Source: Elusimicrobia bacterium RIFOXYA12_FULL_51_18
GTDB lineage: Bacteria; Elusimicrobiota; Elusimicrobia; Elusimicrobiales; UBA9959
Direction of reading: 5' to 3'
DNA: 64,000 nucleotides
NCBI GenBank assembly: GCA_001800245.1
Contig: MGVA01000028.1
Span: forward strand, 118,452 to 182,451
In this document: in pieces, positions 8,247 to 17,616 of the stretch
Numbering within the stretch: the first letter of the stretch is position 1
Layout: the number at the start of each line of letters is the position of its first letter
Made by a program: the position numbers and the translations under genes
Notes under the pieces: generated by a model
What the model was told of the DNA's origin: nothing
The model's input: only the letters and a program-made list of their open reading frames with translations
The model's database searches: none

Positions 8247-9437
8247 CTACAACACTTTTATGAGCGCGAAATGGAGGTATTCCGTTTCCGGCATATTCAG
8301 CAGTATCGGGTGGTCTTTGGCCTGGGCCCGCAGTTCCATCAGCACGGCCATGCGGCCGGCTTTGGCGGCGGCTTCTCCCAGGATGTCTATGAAGACCTCG
8401 CGTGAGATGTGGTGGGAGCAGGTTGAGAAGGCGAGCAGGCCACCGGGGGGCAGGCCCGCCATGGCGGTGGAGTTGAGCCGTACCAAAAGCTTGGCCGCCT
8501 GGACCAGATTTTTTTTGCCTCTGACGAAGTTCGGAGGGTCCAGGAGTATGAAATCCGGGCTTTCCGGCATTTCGCCGCTCTGAAGCCCGCTCAGCACGCG
8601 CTCCGCGTCTTCTTTCCTGAAAATGACCTTGTTCTGAAGGTCGTTAATCTCCGCGTTCTTTTCAGCCGCCGCGACCACAGCGGAGGAAGAGTCCACGCCC
8701 CAGACCATTTCAGCTCCGGAGGCCGCGGCTGTCAGGGCAAAAGCGCCAAGATAAGTGTAGAGGTCCAGGACTTTGCGGCCCTTGAAATAGGGCTTCAGAA
8801 AAGCCCTGTTCTCGCTTTGATCGAAATACCAGCCGGTCTTCTGCCCCGAGGTGAGGGGGACATCGTATTTTAGGCCGTTCTCGGTTATCCGGACGGAGGC
8901 CGGGATATCGCCATAGGCGGTTTCCGTGTAAAGCTTCAGGCCCTCCAGTTTCCGGAAGTCGTGGCTGTTCCGGTAGTAGATGCCGCGCGGTTTATAAATT
9001 GCGCGCAGGTGTTTGGTTATCTCATCCTTAAGCATCTCGGCGCCGGCGGAAATTATTTCCACCACCAGGATATCCGAGTATTTATCCACTACCAGTCCCG
9101 GCAGGCCGTCTGACTCTCCGAAGAACATCCGGCCGTTTTCCGTGATCCCCATACTCTTGCGGTACTCCATGGCCCGGTTAAGCCTGGCATGTACGAAATC
9201 CGCTTCCATTTCCAGTGTTCCGGTTTTCAGGAGCCGGACAGCGATCAGGCTGTGGGGGTTGAAAAAACCGATGCCGGCCGGCTCTCCGGAGCCGCGGAGT
9301 ACGGCGCAGATCTCGCCCGGGGTTATGGTCGTGTCTATTTTCTCCAGTTCGTTTGAAAATATCCAGGGATGGCCCTTTTGAAGACGCCTTTCTCCTGAGA
9401 ATTTAAGCTTTAATGTTTTAATCGCTGATTTTTGCAT
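8247..9437 (-). CDS. rlmI: Class I SAM-dependent rRNA methyltransferase (RlmI-like)
   Basis: PUA-like N-terminus (RRLQKGHPWIFSNELEKID), KVLDLYTYLGAFALTAA...VDSS, DFILLDPPNF. Confidence 0.85.
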   Translation of the reverse strand: MQKSAIKTLKLKFSGERRLQKGHPWIFSNELEKIDTTITPGEICAVLRGSGEPAGIGFFNPHSLIAVRLLKTGTLEMEADFVHARLNRAMEYRKSMGITENGRMFFGESDGLPGLVVDKYSDILVVEIISAGAEMLKDEITKHLRAIYKPRGIYYRNSHDFRKLEGLKLYTETAYGDIPASVRITENGLKYDVPLTSGQKTGWYFDQSENRAFLKPYFKGRKVLDLYTYLGAFALTAAASGAEMVWGVDSSSAVVAAAEKNAEINDLQNKVIFRKEDAERVLSGLQSGEMPESPDFILLDPPNFVRGKKNLVQAAKLLVRLNSTAMAGLPPGGLLAFSTCSHHISREVFIDILGEAAAKAGRMAVLMELRAQAKDHPILLNMPETEYLHFALIKVL

Positions 9438-9527
9438 AGGGTAGTGTTCCTTAAATTGCCGCGTGTAGTTGTCCTGGTAGTTATAAATAAAAAACGGCTT
9501 AAATGCTATCCTGGAGTTAATAGTCCG

Positions 9528-10310
9528 CTAATCTAGGGACATTATAGCTTCCACGTCGCTGCCGGCTTTTACGCCGAATGCTTTGGCGAAATTCCCGTTC
9601 CTTATGGAAAACTCCAGGAAGCCGAAGGAGCCTATAAGAGCCAGCGGTTCTCCTTCTGTTACGGAGGCGTAAGTGAGTTTGAGTCCTTTGACTAGTCTGT
9701 CCGAAACGGTGAAAATAGATTTTGCGCTGAGATATTGCTGCGTGATGTTGGTGATGGCGTTGCCGAAATGGTCCACCGCTATGACTTTGCCCATGACCCG
9801 GTTTCCGGTTTTTTCCGGGCGGGGGTAAGGGAATTTCCTATAGTCCCGTAATACCGGGCCGATATTTTTCTCCGGAAGGCCTTTGGCTATGGCCGCCGCC
9901 ACCGGGGCCATAATGTCCCGGCCGTGGAAGGTGGAACTGATGCGCGGCAGGAAAAGCGCGGAATTGTTTATAAAGCGGACCTCTTTTATCTTCTCGCGCT
10001 CGTCCACCCAGCTCAGAATACCGTTATCAGGGGCTATAAATTGGTGGTTCCTGGTCTTGGCCCACAGAATGCCGCGGCCCATGCCTACCGTGGGATCTAC
10101 AACCGTAATAAAAAGCGTGCTTTTGGGCATGTAGGGCATGGCCGCCATCAGATAGAAAGCGGCGGCCTGTATGTCCTGCGGCGGTATCTGGTGCGTGATG
10201 TCTATGATCGTAAGCCCCGGAGCTTTGGCCAGGATAACGCCTTTCATTGTGCCCACGAAAGGATCGTTGGTGCCGAAATCGGAAAGCAGGGCTATGAATT
10301 TGGTTTTCAT
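9528..10310 (-). CDS. SAM hydrolase / SAM-hydroxide adenosyltransferase family (DUF62)
   Basis: LLSDFGTNDPFVGTMKGVIL, DITHQIPPQDIQAAAFYL, VVDPTVG. Confidence 0.9.
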   Translation of the reverse strand: MKTKFIALLSDFGTNDPFVGTMKGVILAKAPGLTIIDITHQIPPQDIQAAAFYLMAAMPYMPKSTLFITVVDPTVGMGRGILWAKTRNHQFIAPDNGILSWVDEREKIKEVRFINNSALFLPRISSTFHGRDIMAPVAAAIAKGLPEKNIGPVLRDYRKFPYPRPEKTGNRVMGKVIAVDHFGNAITNITQQYLSAKSIFTVSDRLVKGLKLTYASVTEGEPLALIGSFGFLEFSIRNGNFAKAFGVKAGSDVEAIMSLD

Positions 10311-10407
10311 AATGAGCCGGACGTAATGCTTATGTCAGAAGGCGCAAGGTTGAATCAAAAAACAGAAAGGATAGAGATTCCTTCAGCCTAGGAGCCTTTC
10401 CGACGCC

Positions 10408-11007
10408 TTACGCCTGTTCAGTGTGCGTGTGATGGACCGTTGATCCCGGTATGGTAAGGGGCATCTTTTGTTTGCACAGCGGACAGTTATCGGAAGTGAA
10501 AAGCTGCAGAGGATATGAGATAAGGCCGCGTACCGGCACGTTAAGAGACAGATCTGCGGTGGAGCGGTCCACGATGGCCACTACGCCGATCACCTTGGCG
10601 CCGTAGCCTCTGGCCAGGTTTATGGCTTCCGAGCACAGGCGGCCGGTGTTCAATACATCGTCTACGATGAGCGCGCGTTCGCCTTCGGCTATCTTGAAAT
10701 CCCTCTTGAGGACCATCACTCCGTTTATGCGCTCGGTGAAGATGGAGCGGGCTTTTTTAACACGGGCTATTTCCTGTCCTATGCTCATGGAGCCTACGGA
10801 GGGGGAGATCACCACGTTTATCTCCTGGGGGAATTTTGAGGCCATCTCCCGGGCCACTTTCTGCGCCAGGTTTGGATACTGCATTACCAGCGAGGTCTGG
10901 ATATAGGTCTGCGTGTGGAATCTGGAAGGGAGCTGGAAATGTCCGTTTAAAATAGCTCCGTGCTCCTGAAGCAGCCCCACCACGTCAAATTTTCCCAGTT
11001 TAGACAT
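10408..11007 (-). CDS. pyrE: Orotate phosphoribosyltransferase
   Basis: PRPP-binding motif RALIVDDVLNTGRLCSEAI; overall PyrE-like. Confidence 0.85.
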   Translation of the reverse strand: MSKLGKFDVVGLLQEHGAILNGHFQLPSRFHTQTYIQTSLVMQYPNLAQKVAREMASKFPQEINVVISPSVGSMSIGQEIARVKKARSIFTERINGVMVLKRDFKIAEGERALIVDDVLNTGRLCSEAINLARGYGAKVIGVVAIVDRSTADLSLNVPVRGLISYPLQLFTSDNCPLCKQKMPLTIPGSTVHHTHTEQA

Positions 11008-11009
11008 TG

Positions 11010-13208
11010 TTATTTACCTCCAGCAGCAAATTCATCTATTTTCGCCGAATCTATCCCAACGCCCTTCTTTATAGCTTCCGCAATGATACTGCCCGCTTCC
11101 TTGGGCCGCATCATGTTGATAGTAGGTTTATTCATTTTGCCTTCTATCGTGAAAGCCAGGGCCGGCTTCCCGCTGGCATCGGTCATGGTCTCCGGCAGGC
11201 TGCCCATGGAATAATACTTATCTGATATTGTATAAACTTTTAACCTGATATTCTCGTTCGCCAGGTCTAAAGTGCCGGTAGTGTAGATGGAAAACTCCTT
11301 GCCGGCCATGTAGAAATTACGGATGTTAATGTTTCCGGAGTCCAGCGTATATTCGCCTCCTATGGAGTTGAAATTCACGTCATTCAGTTTGTAGCCGAAC
11401 TTGAGCGCGCCCATTCTGTTGAGACGGTACATGGTAAGGATCGGGAGAGAAAAAATGTAGTAGATCCGGTCCTGTTCCGAAGTCTGCTGCACGTCATAGA
11501 AGGTTCCTCCGCCGGACTTTATGGAAACGTCCCCTTTCAGTTTTTCCAGCCGGCCGGTTATGTCTCTTAGGTTGGCTGTGAGGTAGAAGTTATTGGCGTA
11601 GAAATATTCGTGTTTAAGGAAGTCGGCCTTGTAGAGCAGGCGGAAAACCGCGAAGCCGGAAGGGATGGAGTTCTTGACCGTTTTTATCCAGGCCAGTTTG
11701 GACTCATAGAGAGGCGAAGCTTTCCTCGTCCGGACTTTTTTTATTTCCAGCAGGAAGTCCCGCCCTTCTTTGATGTCAAGGCGTTTGGAGTAGCCGGTGA
11801 AATAAGCGGTTTTTTTATCGGTAAGAGGGTTCAGGATCGTAAGCCTGCCCTTCAACGGCGCCCCGTCCCAGCGGGCCGAATATTCTCCCGTGAATTTTTC
11901 GCGGGAAAGCTGGGTGTTGATCTTCAGCCCCGTCAGCGCGTACCGGGACATTATCAGTCTGCCGTCCTGGACATTAAGATAGTTGTTCTTGAAACTTTCA
12001 GAGAAAAGAGCGGAAAGATTGAGGCCGTCGAAATGCAGGTTCTTGTACAGGAAGTTGGCTTTATTCGAAGTCAGGATGACTTTTGACAGCGTGAACTTGC
12101 CTTGCTTGTTGTTTACTCCCACTCTTACCTGGGCTATGCCGGAGGCCTCGGCCAAAGGCAGGTCCTTGGCCATCTTTTTAAGTTCCGCCAGGCTGAAAGG
12201 CGGGGTGAAGATATTGAAATCATAGACGGTGGCGGTGTTGCTGCTGAACTTGAGCCAGCCTTCAGCCCGCAGGCCCGGAGGATTTACGTCCAGCGACATG
12301 TTAAGAGTCTTGTCCTCAGTCATTTTAGCTTTCAACGTCCACCGGGCGGGCGGCAGGGTGAAGTTGTATGGACTCTTGAAAAGAGGCGCCAGGTCGTAGT
12401 CGGATAGTCTTTCGGCGCGGGCCGTCAGCCGGATCTCAGGCCGCCGGAAATTCTTTATGCCGCCTTCGGCCTTAAAAGACTTGTTCAGGGCCGAAAACGT
12501 TAGCGAAAGATCTTTGACTTCAGCCAGATCCATGTTGAAACCCCTGAAGTTCACGGCGCCTTCGGCGTAGATCCGGCCCCCCAGATCCTTGCCCAGGGTT
12601 TTGCGCTTGAAAAATACCGACAGATAGAAAGGCGTGTCCGCGTTCGGCTCGAAATCCTTGAGAGTGAGGCTGACGTTCTCAAAAGAGTAGCGTTCCCCCG
12701 GATAGCGTACGCTTATTACGCCGTCCTTTATTTCGGCCGTGGTTATTTTGTTCAGGCGGTTTTTATTAGCGGAAGGCCGTTTGTAAGCTTCAAGGATGTC
12801 CGAGAAATTCCAACTGCCGGAAGAATGCTTTATCAGTTCTATTTTCGGAGAGACCAGAACTACGCTGTCTATAACTATATTGCGTTTTAAAAGCGGCGCA
12901 AGGCGGTAGGTGGCGTAGATATAATCGGCGGTCACAAAGCTCATCGCCTCCGGCCCCGGCTCAACCACCTGGAGCCCTTTTATCTTGATCTCTCCGGTGA
13001 AGGACATCTTGGCGGAGTTTATATGGACCGGCCTTTTGAAAAATCCCTGGAGCTGGTCGGTGACCACGGCTTCCAGGTCCCGCGCCGTGAACATGGTGTG
13101 CAGGATGATGGTGCCGGTCACAAGCAGCAGGAAGGCGAAGATAAGGGGGAGGAATATTATCCTCAGGATGATCTGTTTGACTATTTTCATCGTTTTTAAT
13201 CGCTTCAT
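11010..13208 (-). CDS. AsmA/TamB-type large envelope protein
   Basis: One N-terminal TM, then repetitive beta-rich AsmA-like sequence (VHINSAKMSFTGEIKIKGLQV...). Confidence 0.7.
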   Translation of the reverse strand: MKRLKTMKIVKQIILRIIFLPLIFAFLLLVTGTIILHTMFTARDLEAVVTDQLQGFFKRPVHINSAKMSFTGEIKIKGLQVVEPGPEAMSFVTADYIYATYRLAPLLKRNIVIDSVVLVSPKIELIKHSSGSWNFSDILEAYKRPSANKNRLNKITTAEIKDGVISVRYPGERYSFENVSLTLKDFEPNADTPFYLSVFFKRKTLGKDLGGRIYAEGAVNFRGFNMDLAEVKDLSLTFSALNKSFKAEGGIKNFRRPEIRLTARAERLSDYDLAPLFKSPYNFTLPPARWTLKAKMTEDKTLNMSLDVNPPGLRAEGWLKFSSNTATVYDFNIFTPPFSLAELKKMAKDLPLAEASGIAQVRVGVNNKQGKFTLSKVILTSNKANFLYKNLHFDGLNLSALFSESFKNNYLNVQDGRLIMSRYALTGLKINTQLSREKFTGEYSARWDGAPLKGRLTILNPLTDKKTAYFTGYSKRLDIKEGRDFLLEIKKVRTRKASPLYESKLAWIKTVKNSIPSGFAVFRLLYKADFLKHEYFYANNFYLTANLRDITGRLEKLKGDVSIKSGGGTFYDVQQTSEQDRIYYIFSLPILTMYRLNRMGALKFGYKLNDVNFNSIGGEYTLDSGNINIRNFYMAGKEFSIYTTGTLDLANENIRLKVYTISDKYYSMGSLPETMTDASGKPALAFTIEGKMNKPTINMMRPKEAGSIIAEAIKKGVGIDSAKIDEFAAGGK

Positions 13209-13211
13209 GAT

Positions 13212-13946
13212 TTATCGGCCCAGGTATATTTTAGCAGTATCAAGGCTTCTAACGATATATGAGGCCGCTGTGAAGAGCCAGCCGGCTATCGCGCCAGCTC
13301 CGGTCCAGACGGTCGCGGCGTAGCTCCTGAGCGAGATAAAGTGGGGGAATATTAGTTTTAGCGCCAGCGCCAGGCACAGGCTGTTAAGCAGCACTACCAT
13401 GGAAAAAGAAAACAAAACCCCGCCGGCCTTTTTCAGGTCGCTCTGCACGGGGCCGGTCAGAATCTCCCCGGTATGCATCAGGTGGAAAGCCAGGAAGAAC
13501 CCGGTGGCGCCTGTGAAAAATGGCCGGTAGGGCGCCATATTCCAGAAAAAAGCCGCCAGCCCGTAGGCCGCGCCCGCCGCCAGCGCGTAAAAAGGTATAA
13601 AATATGGCGCCAGCGAGATGAAAGCGTTAGTGGCGTTCATCGCCACATATCCGCCGTTTTTCCCGACGTTTATTTTTTTTATCTTAATTCCGCTGACTAG
13701 CGCCGCCAGAGCGTGGCTCAACTCGTGGGCCAGGACATAAAAAAAACGGCTTACCGGCAGATAGAAATGCAGGGGGCAGTAAAGCGCGGCCCCTATCAGG
13801 AGGGGCAGGGATGCCTGGATACGCGCAAGCGCGGAGAGTGTAAGGGTGGCGGTGGCGAAAGCCGCGGCCACCGTCAGCGGCGAGATTATCAGGCCGGCAA
13901 AAACCTTGGAACTCACAAGAGCGTTTGTGCTGCCGGTTCTACTCAA
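13212..13946 (-). CDS. Integral membrane M50-like metalloprotease-type protein
   Basis: HExxH-type motif FYVLAHELSHALAALVSG in a TM segment. Confidence 0.65.
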   Translation of the reverse strand: MSRTGSTNALVSSKVFAGLIISPLTVAAAFATATLTLSALARIQASLPLLIGAALYCPLHFYLPVSRFFYVLAHELSHALAALVSGIKIKKINVGKNGGYVAMNATNAFISLAPYFIPFYALAAGAAYGLAAFFWNMAPYRPFFTGATGFFLAFHLMHTGEILTGPVQSDLKKAGGVLFSFSMVVLLNSLCLALALKLIFPHFISLRSYAATVWTGAGAIAGWLFTAASYIVRSLDTAKIYLGR

Positions 13947-14397
13947 TCTGATAGTCCTTGAATTCCGTTTTCCCGGCTTTAAGTTCGGCTTTCCACAACG
14001 CCAGCGCCTCCGGCGCCTTTTGGCGCGCGAGCCGGGTCCAACGCGTTACCGGGGGTGAAAAATATGTCCCGGCGGTCTTGTACCAGACATAGGCGTATTT
14101 GGCCGAACTTTCCACTGTTTTAAAGTCTTTTTCCGCCAGGAGCGAGTCTTTTTTATCCTCGAAGTCATCTTCGGTTATGCGGTTCGCGGCCCTTTCGGCC
14201 GCAAGAGCCTGGAGCTTTGCTGAAAATATCTTGTCTAAAAAATCTTTTTTCAATACGGGGTTTTTGCTCCAGGCCATGTATTTTTCGCCTTCCAGATAAG
14301 CGCTTTTGGCCCGGAACATCAGATCCAGGTATGCGGCGGAAATAATAAAAGTCACCGCGCAAAGGGACAATAAAAGGTGTTTTAATTTCACTGGCAT
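13939..14397 (-). CDS. Hypothetical protein with N-terminal TM/signal anchor
   Basis: 152-aa ORF overlapping its neighbour on the same strand. Confidence 0.55.
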   Translation of the reverse strand: MPVKLKHLLLSLCAVTFIISAAYLDLMFRAKSAYLEGEKYMAWSKNPVLKKDFLDKIFSAKLQALAAERAANRITEDDFEDKKDSLLAEKDFKTVESSAKYAYVWYKTAGTYFSPPVTRWTRLARQKAPEALALWKAELKAGKTEFKDYQIE

Positions 14398-14435
14398 CGA
14401 AAATAACGCGCGGAAGCCGGGGATTAAGGCGGCGC

Positions 14436-14861
14436 TTAAATGCCGAATTTTTTTACGGGCGGCTGGGTCTTGAGTATCTTATGCACCACGGCCGCAAGCG
14501 CTTGGGGCTTCACGGGTTTTTCTATGAAGTCCTTTACATTAGGTTCCTGCTTTATCATGTCGGAAGTGGAGCGGTCGGTGTATCTGCCAGTTATAATGAC
14601 GATCGGGATATTAACGGTCTCGTCGCTCTGGAGTTCCCGCAGGATTTCGAATCCCCCGAATTTGGGCAGCATGAGGTCCAGTAGAATGATGTCGGGCGAA
14701 ACCTGCCGGGCTTTTCTGAGCGCTTCCTCTCCGTCCACGGCCTTATCCACCCTGAATCCTTCTTTTTTTATCACGAACTCTATAAGATCCCTGACCGCTT
14801 CGTCATCGTCCACTATAAGCACGAGTTTGTCGGCGGGGACCGCGAAACCTGGGTTTTCCAT
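14436..14861 (-). CDS. Response regulator receiver protein
   Basis: LIVDDDEAV...IILLDLMLPKFGG...IVIITGR...FIEKPVKP. Confidence 0.9.
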   Translation of the reverse strand: MENPGFAVPADKLVLIVDDDEAVRDLIEFVIKKEGFRVDKAVDGEEALRKARQVSPDIILLDLMLPKFGGFEILRELQSDETVNIPIVIITGRYTDRSTSDMIKQEPNVKDFIEKPVKPQALAAVVHKILKTQPPVKKFGI

Positions 14862-14930
14862 TAAGCTCCTGTATTTACTCCAAAGGCGATTTTAAACAGC
14901 ATCTTATACCGCGATCAGCGGGCCTTGAAT

Positions 14931-15161
14931 TTATAAGTTGGTCGTAACAAGCGTTTCGGTTGTCTGCACGCCGTGTATGCCGCGGACCTCGCGTACTATA
15001 AGGCCGCTGAGCTTGTCTATAGTGTCGGATTCAGCCACCAAAACGGCGTCCCATCCTCCGAAGGTCAGATAGACGTCTTTCACGCCGCGGACGCTTTTGA
15101 TCTGTTGTATCGCCTTCTGCTCAAGGCCTGCCACCAGTTTGCATAGTACGAATGCGATCAT
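14931..15161 (-). CDS. Stand-alone Lrp/AsnC ligand-binding (RAM) domain protein
   Basis: 76 aa (AFVLCKLVAGLEQKAIQQIKSVRGVKDVYLTFGGWDAVLVAES...TTETLVTTNL); no HTH. Confidence 0.75.
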   Translation of the reverse strand: MIAFVLCKLVAGLEQKAIQQIKSVRGVKDVYLTFGGWDAVLVAESDTIDKLSGLIVREVRGIHGVQTTETLVTTNL

Positions 15162-15203
15162 GGGATTTTCTCCTTAAACTACCAACCCCGCCGACAACCG
15201 TTT

Positions 15204-15902
15204 TTATATCCTCTCGTTCCATTCTTTTGCGCCGTACTTTGTTTTCGCCAGCGCTTTTAATTTTTCCGTTTCCCGCCCCGTGAATTCCCCGCTGCGCCAC
15301 GAAAGCCCGTATTCCACTCCCAGTGCTTTAATTATGACGTTCCTGTGAAAGCCCGAATTGGTCCTCGCGTCCGGAGCCTGGAAAGAGGCCTGGTAAAGCA
15401 TATGGTCGCCGAATTTACGCAGGGCCCCACCAAGCACTTTTTTCCCATTATACAAAATATCCAGATTTACCGGCTTGGCAAAACAGGCCATTACCGGGTT
15501 ATTGATCCTGTAATCCGGGGTTTTTTCATTAAGCAGTTCAAAGCTGACTCCCGCCTGCGCATAGGCTCCGGTAATGGCCCTGTGCAGGCGGTCATATGTT
15601 TTGGCCGGTTCAAAATAGGCGCCGGGCTGGTAGAATACGAAAGAAAACGTCAGATCGCTCTCGTGAAAAACTATGCCGCCCCCGGTCGGCCGGCGCACCA
15701 GGGGCAGGGCCGCCTTTTCCGGGCCTATCCCGGAGCGGACCGACGCGATGCGCTGGGAATAGCCGAAGGTCACTCCGGGCCCGCTCCAGTTATAAAAGCG
15801 CAGGGTATGTGTGGAGAGGAGCGCGTCACAAAGGACTTCATCCGCCGCCATCTGTTCAAAGGCGGTTAAGGGATGGGTCTCGATGATAAGGCCTTTATCC
15901 AT
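15204..15902 (-). CDS. Lipoate-protein ligase family protein
   Basis: LVRRPTGGGIVFHESDLTFSF and KKVLGGALRKFGDHMLYQASF; next to gcvPB. Confidence 0.85.
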   Translation of the reverse strand: MDKGLIIETHPLTAFEQMAADEVLCDALLSTHTLRFYNWSGPGVTFGYSQRIASVRSGIGPEKAALPLVRRPTGGGIVFHESDLTFSFVFYQPGAYFEPAKTYDRLHRAITGAYAQAGVSFELLNEKTPDYRINNPVMACFAKPVNLDILYNGKKVLGGALRKFGDHMLYQASFQAPDARTNSGFHRNVIIKALGVEYGLSWRSGEFTGRETEKLKALAKTKYGAKEWNERI

Positions 15903-16052
15903 GGCACATCTCTTGCTAGACAGCGGGACAGCTAGGCGGCTGGACGGCTTTTATAAGGAGTATCGGACCTTAAAGCTGGCCAGTCCCCCATCCATCGTCG
16001 CCGCGCTCTTTCGCGGTTCCGGCTGTCCCGCCGTCTCGCCGTCCAGTGGTTT

Positions 16053-17615
16053 TTACCAGCGCAGATTCGGCTGCCTGGCCGCCTGTACTTCGTCCAGCCG
16101 TTTGACCGGCATGGTGTGGGGGGCGTCCTTAAGAAGCTGGGGTGTGGAGGCTCCCTCGTTCTTTATCGCGAGCATGGTTTCCACGAAGGAATCCATGGTT
16201 TCCTTGGATTCTGTTTCCGTGGGCTCTATCATTATGGCTTCATGGACGATGAGCGGGAAGTAGATCGTGGGCGCGTGAAAGCCGTAGTCCAGCAGCCGCT
16301 TGGCGACATCCAGGGTTTTCAGGCCTTTAGCTGTCAGTTCATCCGGCGGGGTCAGCACGCATTCGTGCATGCAGTACTCTTTGGAGTGGGCCGGGTAAAC
16401 GGCTTGCAAACGGCTTTTCATGTAATTGGCGTTGAGGATGGCGTTCTCCGCTATCCCGGCAAGTTCTTTTTTTGAATGCATGAGCAAATAGGCGTAAGCG
16501 CGTGTCAGCACTCCGACATTGCCGAAGAAAGCCTTGACCTTGCCGATGGAATGAGGATGGTTGTAATCCGTAGTGTAAGCGCCGCCGCTCTTTAATACTC
16601 GGGGTACCGGTAGGAATTCTTCCAGGCGGTTCTTTACGCCTATCCCGCCCGCTCCGGGCCCGCCGCCCCCGTGGGGGGTCGAAAAAGTCTTATGTGTGTT
16701 AATGTGCATAATGTCCACGCCGAGATCCCCTGGCTTTACAAGGCCGATGAGGGCGTTAAAATTGGCCCCGTCCATGTAGACTAGCGCGCCGGCCTTGTGC
16801 GCCATATCGGCTATCTCTTCTATGCGGGACTCGAATATTCCCAGAGTGTTGGGAATAGTGAGCATGAGTACCGCCGTCTTATCGCTCAGGTGGACCTTCA
16901 GGTCGGCCGGATCAACCCGTCCGTCGGGTCCCGACTTTATGTTAACGGGGGTGAAGCCCAGCATGGCGGCCGTGGCCGGGTTGGTGCCGTGGGCGGAATC
17001 GGGGCATATTATTTCGGTGCGCGCGCTGTCTCCAAGTTTTTCGAAGTAGGCTTTCGCTATGAGCAGGCCGGTGAATTCGCTGTGCGCGCCGGCGGCCGGC
17101 TGGAGGGTGAAAGCAGCCATGCCGCAAAGGGCGCAGAGCCTTTTTTCCAGGTCATAAAGCATTTCCAGTGTGCCCTGTGAAGATTTGTCGTGGGCCAGGG
17201 GATGAAGGCCGGAGAAACCTTCCAGCGCGGCCGCTTCTTCGTTTATTCTCGGGTTGTACTTCATGGTGCAGGAGCCCAGCGGATAAAAATTGGCGTCCAC
17301 GGAAAAGGCCATTTTTGAAAGCCTGGTGTAATGGCGCACCACGTCGAGCTCCGAAAGTTCTGGCAGTTTCGGGGCTGTTTTTCTGGCGAAGCCGGCGGGA
17401 ACTTCGTCCGTGGCCTTTCCGCCTGAGGCGGACCCGCCGGATTGTTTGGCGGACAGGAGGTTCTTGAAAGCGATCCCCCTTCTGCCGGGATCTGATTTTT
17501 CTATGCTTAAGCGGTTGTCCGGTTTACCGATATCGGCCGTGGTTACGGAGGACGGAAGTCCGGCGGCGTTCTTAACGGCGTCTTTTGCTGTCTCGGTCGG
17601 AGTATTAGTCGTCAT
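16053..17615 (-). CDS. gcvPB: Glycine dehydrogenase (decarboxylating) subunit 2
   Basis: VRHYTRLSKMAFSVDANFYPLGSCTMKYNPRINE; PLP-lysine motif DIMHINTHKTFSTPHGGGGPGAG. Confidence 0.97.
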   Translation of the reverse strand: MTTNTPTETAKDAVKNAAGLPSSVTTADIGKPDNRLSIEKSDPGRRGIAFKNLLSAKQSGGSASGGKATDEVPAGFARKTAPKLPELSELDVVRHYTRLSKMAFSVDANFYPLGSCTMKYNPRINEEAAALEGFSGLHPLAHDKSSQGTLEMLYDLEKRLCALCGMAAFTLQPAAGAHSEFTGLLIAKAYFEKLGDSARTEIICPDSAHGTNPATAAMLGFTPVNIKSGPDGRVDPADLKVHLSDKTAVLMLTIPNTLGIFESRIEEIADMAHKAGALVYMDGANFNALIGLVKPGDLGVDIMHINTHKTFSTPHGGGGPGAGGIGVKNRLEEFLPVPRVLKSGGAYTTDYNHPHSIGKVKAFFGNVGVLTRAYAYLLMHSKKELAGIAENAILNANYMKSRLQAVYPAHSKEYCMHECVLTPPDELTAKGLKTLDVAKRLLDYGFHAPTIYFPLIVHEAIMIEPTETESKETMDSFVETMLAIKNEGASTPQLLKDAPHTMPVKRLDEVQAARQPNLRW

Positions 17616-17616
17616 A

